From Trichomonas vaginalis G3 (taxonomy: Eukaryota; Parabasalia; Trichomonadida; Trichomonadidae), in assembly GCF_026262505.1 (NCBI RefSeq), contig NC_067206.1:2542001-2606000 (forward strand): a DNA stretch of 64,000 bases, written 5' to 3'. The stretch's first letter is position 1. Each line of letters begins with the position of its first letter. Below are positions 60,014 through 64,000 of this stretch, one piece after another. The translations under genes were made by a program, and so were the position numbers. The notes beneath the pieces are model-generated. The model was not told where the DNA came from. It saw only the letters and a list, made by a program, of their open reading frames with translations, and made no database searches.

Positions 60014-61621
60014 ATGTACGCCGCTCAGAATATAACGCCAACAGTTTTGGATGCCATGAACGGAAATGTTTCCGAATGGTATAACGAATGCGACAATGCC
60101 ATTAGAAGGTCAGAAATAGTTCCTGGAACTTACGAATATACAACTGCTGTTTCTTATGGAAACGTAGGTGAGTTTGGAGAAGGTTCTTCAACAACAGTAG
60201 ATATTGCTTGCGACAGGTTTCATATTATTTCTATTGACAACTCATTCTTATACGTGGAACAAGACATTGAAATAAAACCTTCTGCCAAGTTGTCTGACAA
60301 GAAAGGTTGCAATGGAATTTTCTATGTCGGATACCAATATGCTCCAGAAGTTTTCATGGGATATAAGATATATTCTAACTCTGACTTAGTTCAAACAGTA
60401 ACATGGGCAAACTATGAATGGTTCGCTTTGAGAAACTCAGTACAACCACAAGCTAGAGAACAAACAGACCAGTATGCAAATATTGAGAAAATAAGAAGAC
60501 TTGACCCTAACGTTCCAGGAGTTTATGTTAACCTTTCTGGTTCAGATGGAACTGCTGCCACTAAAGTAAAACTGAAACTTAGAGTTCCTTTGTCATCTTT
60601 CCTCATCTTCAGGTTTTTAAGATACTTGCCAAACTGGGCAGGAAAAATTTCTATCGAACTTACTCCAAGCAAAAATAACTTAGTCATTGCACCAACACAA
60701 GACCCATTCACTATTACAGACGTAAAGGGAACAAATCAAACGTCATTCGCCGAATTTTGCAAAGACAAAGTTGACTTAGACTTTGGTTTCTCAAACTTCA
60801 ACAATGAAGTAAACTATTATTTCAATGCTGCTGGAACTGCTTGGGACCCAGTTAAGTTTACATGCGAAAAATTTGAATGCAAGAGAATAGAAAGCAGACT
60901 TGCAGTCTATATGTTGGACCCAGATATTTCAAATGCTTTAGCTGCCAAATATATTGCAGTTCCACTTATGTTCCCTATACACCAAATATCTGTCAAAGAC
61001 TTTGCAGGTGAAGTTGGAAACCAAAGTGCTGACCCAGGTGCAAGAACAGATATTGCTTTAACAACTGCAATGAAACATGCAGATACTATGTTTGTACTGT
61101 TCAGACGAACTATAAATGACTATTCTTGTTTCTACAACCCCGGTATTAAATATCATATAAACATAGATGGCAAATATTATCCAAGAGAAGAATATTCTAC
61201 AGTTGAGGATATGAGGTCATACAACTTGACATTAGATGCTATGAACTTTAACAACAACTTCACAACAACCATTAACCCTGAAATGCAAAGTTCTATTATG
61301 CCATATGTGAAAGTATGGACTCATACAGGAGGTCAAAAAACTCAATATACAAATGGAGACCGTTCAAACTTTTGGCTTGGCATTCCATTTGCTGACTCAG
61401 AAGACTTTATGGGTGGTATTTCAACTGTTGGTACTGTACAAATACAATATACTGGTGACAGAGACGGTCCAGATGAATTGAGAGCAAAGAAGTTTACAAA
61501 ACCAATAGCACTTTTCACGGAAGATGCTCTTTTGAAGATTCGTTCGATGAAACCTGCTGGGGCTCCTCAGATTGGCATAACGACAGCTTCCATCGAGCAG
61601 ATTTTGGCAGCAGGTCAGTAA
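60014..61621 (+). CDS. Major capsid protein, double jelly-roll type (535 aa)
   Basis: The only whole copy in the window. ATG 60014 follows TATTTTTACCCATATGAA. The protein is strand-rich throughout with few charged helices: an N-terminal region to about 60, a first beta domain about 60-240 (IISIDNSFLYVEQDIEI, GIFYVGYQYAPEVFMGYKIY, PLSSFLIFRFLRYLPN), a linker with Cys (FTCEKFECKRIES) and a second beta domain about 290-500 (AAKYIAVPLMFPIHQISVKD, TMFVLFRRTINDYSCF). Length and two-domain layout fit Polinton major capsid proteins of adenovirus/PRD1 lineage. It would form the hexons of an icosahedral particle. Family call rests on length, fold impression and context; I saw no single diagnostic motif. 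Confidence 0.78.
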   Translation: MYAAQNITPTVLDAMNGNVSEWYNECDNAIRRSEIVPGTYEYTTAVSYGNVGEFGEGSSTTVDIACDRFHIISIDNSFLYVEQDIEIKPSAKLSDKKGCNGIFYVGYQYAPEVFMGYKIYSNSDLVQTVTWANYEWFALRNSVQPQAREQTDQYANIEKIRRLDPNVPGVYVNLSGSDGTAATKVKLKLRVPLSSFLIFRFLRYLPNWAGKISIELTPSKNNLVIAPTQDPFTITDVKGTNQTSFAEFCKDKVDLDFGFSNFNNEVNYYFNAAGTAWDPVKFTCEKFECKRIESRLAVYMLDPDISNALAAKYIAVPLMFPIHQISVKDFAGEVGNQSADPGARTDIALTTAMKHADTMFVLFRRTINDYSCFYNPGIKYHINIDGKYYPREEYSTVEDMRSYNLTLDAMNFNNNFTTTINPEMQSSIMPYVKVWTHTGGQKTQYTNGDRSNFWLGIPFADSEDFMGGISTVGTVQIQYTGDRDGPDELRAKKFTKPIALFTEDALLKIRSMKPAGAPQIGITTASIEQILAAGQ

Positions 61622-61932
61622 GTTGTTCTTGAACTGACTTCTCTCCGTCAAATATTGACAGTACGCCAGTTTTGACATAATATTGTAAGATAAACTTTCC
61701 TTTAGAAATATCTGTAAGTTTTGAAGTTATATTTTTGTCTGCTTCAAGAACTTTCACCATTTCAGTTATACCAACTTTCTTTGCTTTATGAAAATATTTT
61801 AGGTTCAGCAAAGACTGCTATTCTATAACATTTCCATTGTTTGTAAAGAACTATTCTGTCAATGTATTTGTATTGTTTGTGAGTATAAACTTTGTTCTGC
61901 TTCAATTCAAAGAGATACTCGAATACGTCCAT
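61515..61932 (-). pseudogene. Small Polinton protein antisense to capsid 3' end, broken
   Basis: Counterpart of 8271-8690; overlaps the capsid 3' end. About two breaks. Confidence 0.6.
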
Positions 61933-61950
61933 CTTTTTATTCTAAGTAAA
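61933..61950. promoter_or_regulatory. 18-bp bidirectional start region
   Basis: Same sequence and spacing as 8691-8708. Confidence 0.65.
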
Positions 61951-62531
61951 ATGTCATTTCCGAAAAATAGAAGCGTAAGTGTTTCAAAAGGTTTAATGGC
62001 GGTGGCAGATGTGAAGTTAAATTCACCAACTCAAACAAACAGTCAAAGTGTTGTTGTCAATGTCAAAGACAGAGATGTTGAAGTGGGGAAACCATACGAA
62101 GACGAAGATGGTATACAATTGTTCCTGTAAAAGAACAACCAACATATCCTGAAGTTAGCAGAGACTTAAGTTCTGTTGCAGATATTCGAAACGACTACCA
62201 ACAACTGAAAGACAAACTTCAAACTCAGGAGAAGATTTGTCAAGCTTTAAGTATAATGTTAAACTTGGTCGAACACAACCCTGTAAAAGTGAACTCATAT
62301 GTCATTGCACCTCATGAAGTTTTGAAAGAACTATTGAAACTTTTGACAGAGGCAGACGATATAAACATCAAAGAAATAGAACCCGACATTAGTTGCTGTG
62401 GTGTTTCATATAATGTCATTGACAAGATATACGTTTATGAAAGGAGGTGAAACGTGAACTTAAAGTATAGTTTCCCAGACGTCATAAAAATATTTGACGA
62501 CCACAACATTTCATTAAAATTTATTTGCTAA
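61951..62531 (+). pseudogene. Polinton protein of about 193 aa, broken
   Basis: Counterpart of 8709-9289. About three breaks. Confidence 0.6.
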
Positions 62532-62537
62532 GTAAAA

Positions 62538-62770
62538 ATGTCAAAACTTCTTGAAAGATGTTTGAAGAAAATAATTATAGACTTTATTTCATGTAAAGGA
62601 CTTTACACACTTTTTGAACGATATGAAAGACCCTGTTTTGTTTGTTCGTGTAGACAAAGGAAAGTTCTATGTCTTTACAAAATATATTGAACTTCTTAGA
62701 CAGAGAACTTCAAGAAACGCCATGTGAAAGTTTAGATGAAGTTCTTCTCCACTTTCAGAAAAACTTTTAA
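62538..62770 (+). pseudogene. Small conserved Polinton protein (76-aa family), broken
   Basis: Counterpart of 9296-9526. About two or three breaks. Confidence 0.6.
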
Positions 62771-62780
62771 ATATATATAA

Positions 62781-63580
62781 ATGGCAGAAGATATAATGGT
62801 TTATACTATTACGACTAAAAACCCTGAGTCATATAATTCTATAACAACAAACTTACAAAGTCCTCAAGGACGGTATTGTAAACTAACTTTAAACACAATG
62901 ACGACTAAAGCCTGTTTTGCTCTTTTGACACCAGAAGACTTTATTGTTGTGAAATGGCAAAAAATACTCCTTTGAAGATACTTACTCAGATATACCACCA
63001 ACAGGTTTTGTTGACTTATTTAATACTTTAAGTACGGGTGTAACATGTGCTGCAACTAGAGCAGGTTTCATTATGTTTGGATGTCCGACTGAGTTTACTA
63101 TAAACAATATGAGCTATAATACAAAACTATATCTGGTTTTTACTACCAACAGTTTCCTATAACAGGAAAAGGTGTCATACAAGGAATGTCTATTCCATTG
63201 ACATTAAGCACACCAATCTTATATATTGTTTCAAACTTAGGTTCAAAGTGTTATTCGAATGTCGACAGAAACTATTATGACCAAAAGATACTTATGCGTA
63301 TAAACAATACTTTCTCTGCTGGTTTGCCTATTGTTCATTCGAATGCAGAATTTTCAACCTTAGTGAACTCAAACACTTTGGCAAGTATAACGTTGACATT
63401 AGTTGACGCAAACTTTGTTCCTGTAAAAACTTTTATGTCCTATGTATTTGTCAATGACGGCAGAAAGTTTCGAATTGGAAGATGCAACTGGTGAAAGTAT
63501 TGTATTACAAGAACAACTTCAACAACAAATAGCTCAAGAACAACAAATGCAACAAATGGAAACAACAAAGTCAAGAATAA
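62781..63580 (+). pseudogene. Penton/minor-capsid-like protein, broken
   Basis: Counterpart of 9537-10332. About four breaks. Confidence 0.5.
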
Positions 63581-63607
63581 AAAAAAATATTTTTTTTATT
63601 TATAAAA

Positions 63608-64000
63608 ATGTACAGAATAGATGTTTCAGATTTTTATGACTTCCAAGCATTCAGAAATATGTGTCCATTTCGAGACTATAACAAAGCAGTCGAGAATTGA
63701 AACGTTTAGTCATTTATGTCGACTCTGCCCCAGAATGTTATGTCATGAAAGAATGGGATGTTGTCTTTAACAAACCAAGAGCAACAATAGTTTCAGAACA
63801 AGAATGTAGACAGAACTTAAGAAAATAAAAGTCGTACAAGTTGGCATGAAGATGTTAGATGCTTGGGATATCTTATTGTCAAAGTTAGAAGATTTTTCAG
63901 TTCGAGGTATAAAGTTCTATACACCTTCTCCAAACTTCTATTCTATCTTCACTGGATATAAATATGAACAAGTAGAATGGAAAGAAAATATTATAGAAGC
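63608..64000 (+). pseudogene. SF3 helicase, 5' part, runs off window
   Basis: Counterpart of the N-terminal part of 10360-11601 (MYRIDVSDFYDFQAFRNMCP start). The catalytic part lies outside the window. About two breaks in the visible part. Confidence 0.8.

Larger units (their letters stand above)
55963..64000 (+). mobile_element. Polinton/Maverick element 3, left part only
   Basis: Starts with 36 A and the terminal repeat, then carries the capsid-side gene block in the same order as Polinton 1, and runs off the window inside the helicase gene. Fossil: about ten breaks in the visible part, but its capsid gene looks whole. Only about 0.2 kb of gene-free host DNA (55761-55962) separates it from Polinton 2. 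Confidence 0.92.

Overview
The window looks like nuclear DNA of a trichomonad, most likely Trichomonas vaginalis or a close relative. It is AT-rich and intron-poor. It carries a small R2R3 Myb gene, a Mutator-like (MULE) transposase, and a chromo-like gene preceded by a Trichomonas-type initiator (TCACAAA, 11 nt before its ATG). Above all it holds a cluster of three closely related Polinton/Maverick elements, a class known to be abundant in T. vaginalis. No database search was possible, so the species call is inference.

Layout: 1-3836 is host DNA (two convergent genes and a decayed MULE transposase). 3837-29300 is Polinton 1 (about 25.5 kb). 29307-31269 is a 2-kb host island with one Myb gene. 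31276-55754 is Polinton 2 (about 24.5 kb), inverted relative to Polinton 1 and flanked by a perfect 6-bp target duplication, CATATA. 55755-55962 is about 0.2 kb of host DNA. 55963-64000 is the left part of Polinton 3, same orientation as Polinton 1, running off the window. Element ends are a homopolymeric A tract of variable length plus a short inverted repeat of about 56 bp containing a GGCAC/GTGCC hairpin.

The shared backbone, read from the capsid end of Polinton 1, is: a large Pro/Gln-rich protein; a major-capsid-type protein; three small proteins; a penton-like protein; an SF3 helicase; a small protein; a Lys/Glu-tailed protein; and an A32-like packaging ATPase. A variable centre follows (KilA-N-type genes, minisatellites, hairpins, tRNA-like sequence, HNH-type and other accessory genes). 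Then come a protein-primed DNA polymerase B, small proteins, a Gly-rich protein with a fusion-peptide-like start, a retroviral-type integrase, a phage-tail-fibre-like protein, a family of about 285-residue proteins, two further small proteins, a 43-residue membrane protein and a D12-class adenine-N6 methyltransferase. Together these are genes for replication, integration, capsid assembly and packaging, plus apparent attachment and membrane-entry proteins. The copies are nearly identical by eye, so they are young. Most larger genes are broken (very roughly 20 breaks in Polinton 1, somewhat more in Polinton 2, about ten in the visible part of Polinton 3), but many small genes, the capsid gene of Polinton 3 and the methyltransferase of Polinton 2 look whole.

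Most notable: (1) a bacteriophage-style tail fibre whose shaft modules differ between two otherwise near-identical copies; (2) a start-proximal signature (TTTTTAY about 13-16 nt before ATG) on backbone genes, contrasted with Trichomonas-type TCATTT/TCACTT initiators on accessory genes, with divergent backbone pairs only 17-18 bp apart; (3) GATC-centred palindrome arrays in elements that encode a Dam-family methyltransferase; (4) a terminal hairpin with compensatory stem changes beside variable A tracts, suggestive of protein-primed end replication; and (5) an unrecognised acidic cargo gene inserted exactly at the inner edge of one terminal repeat.
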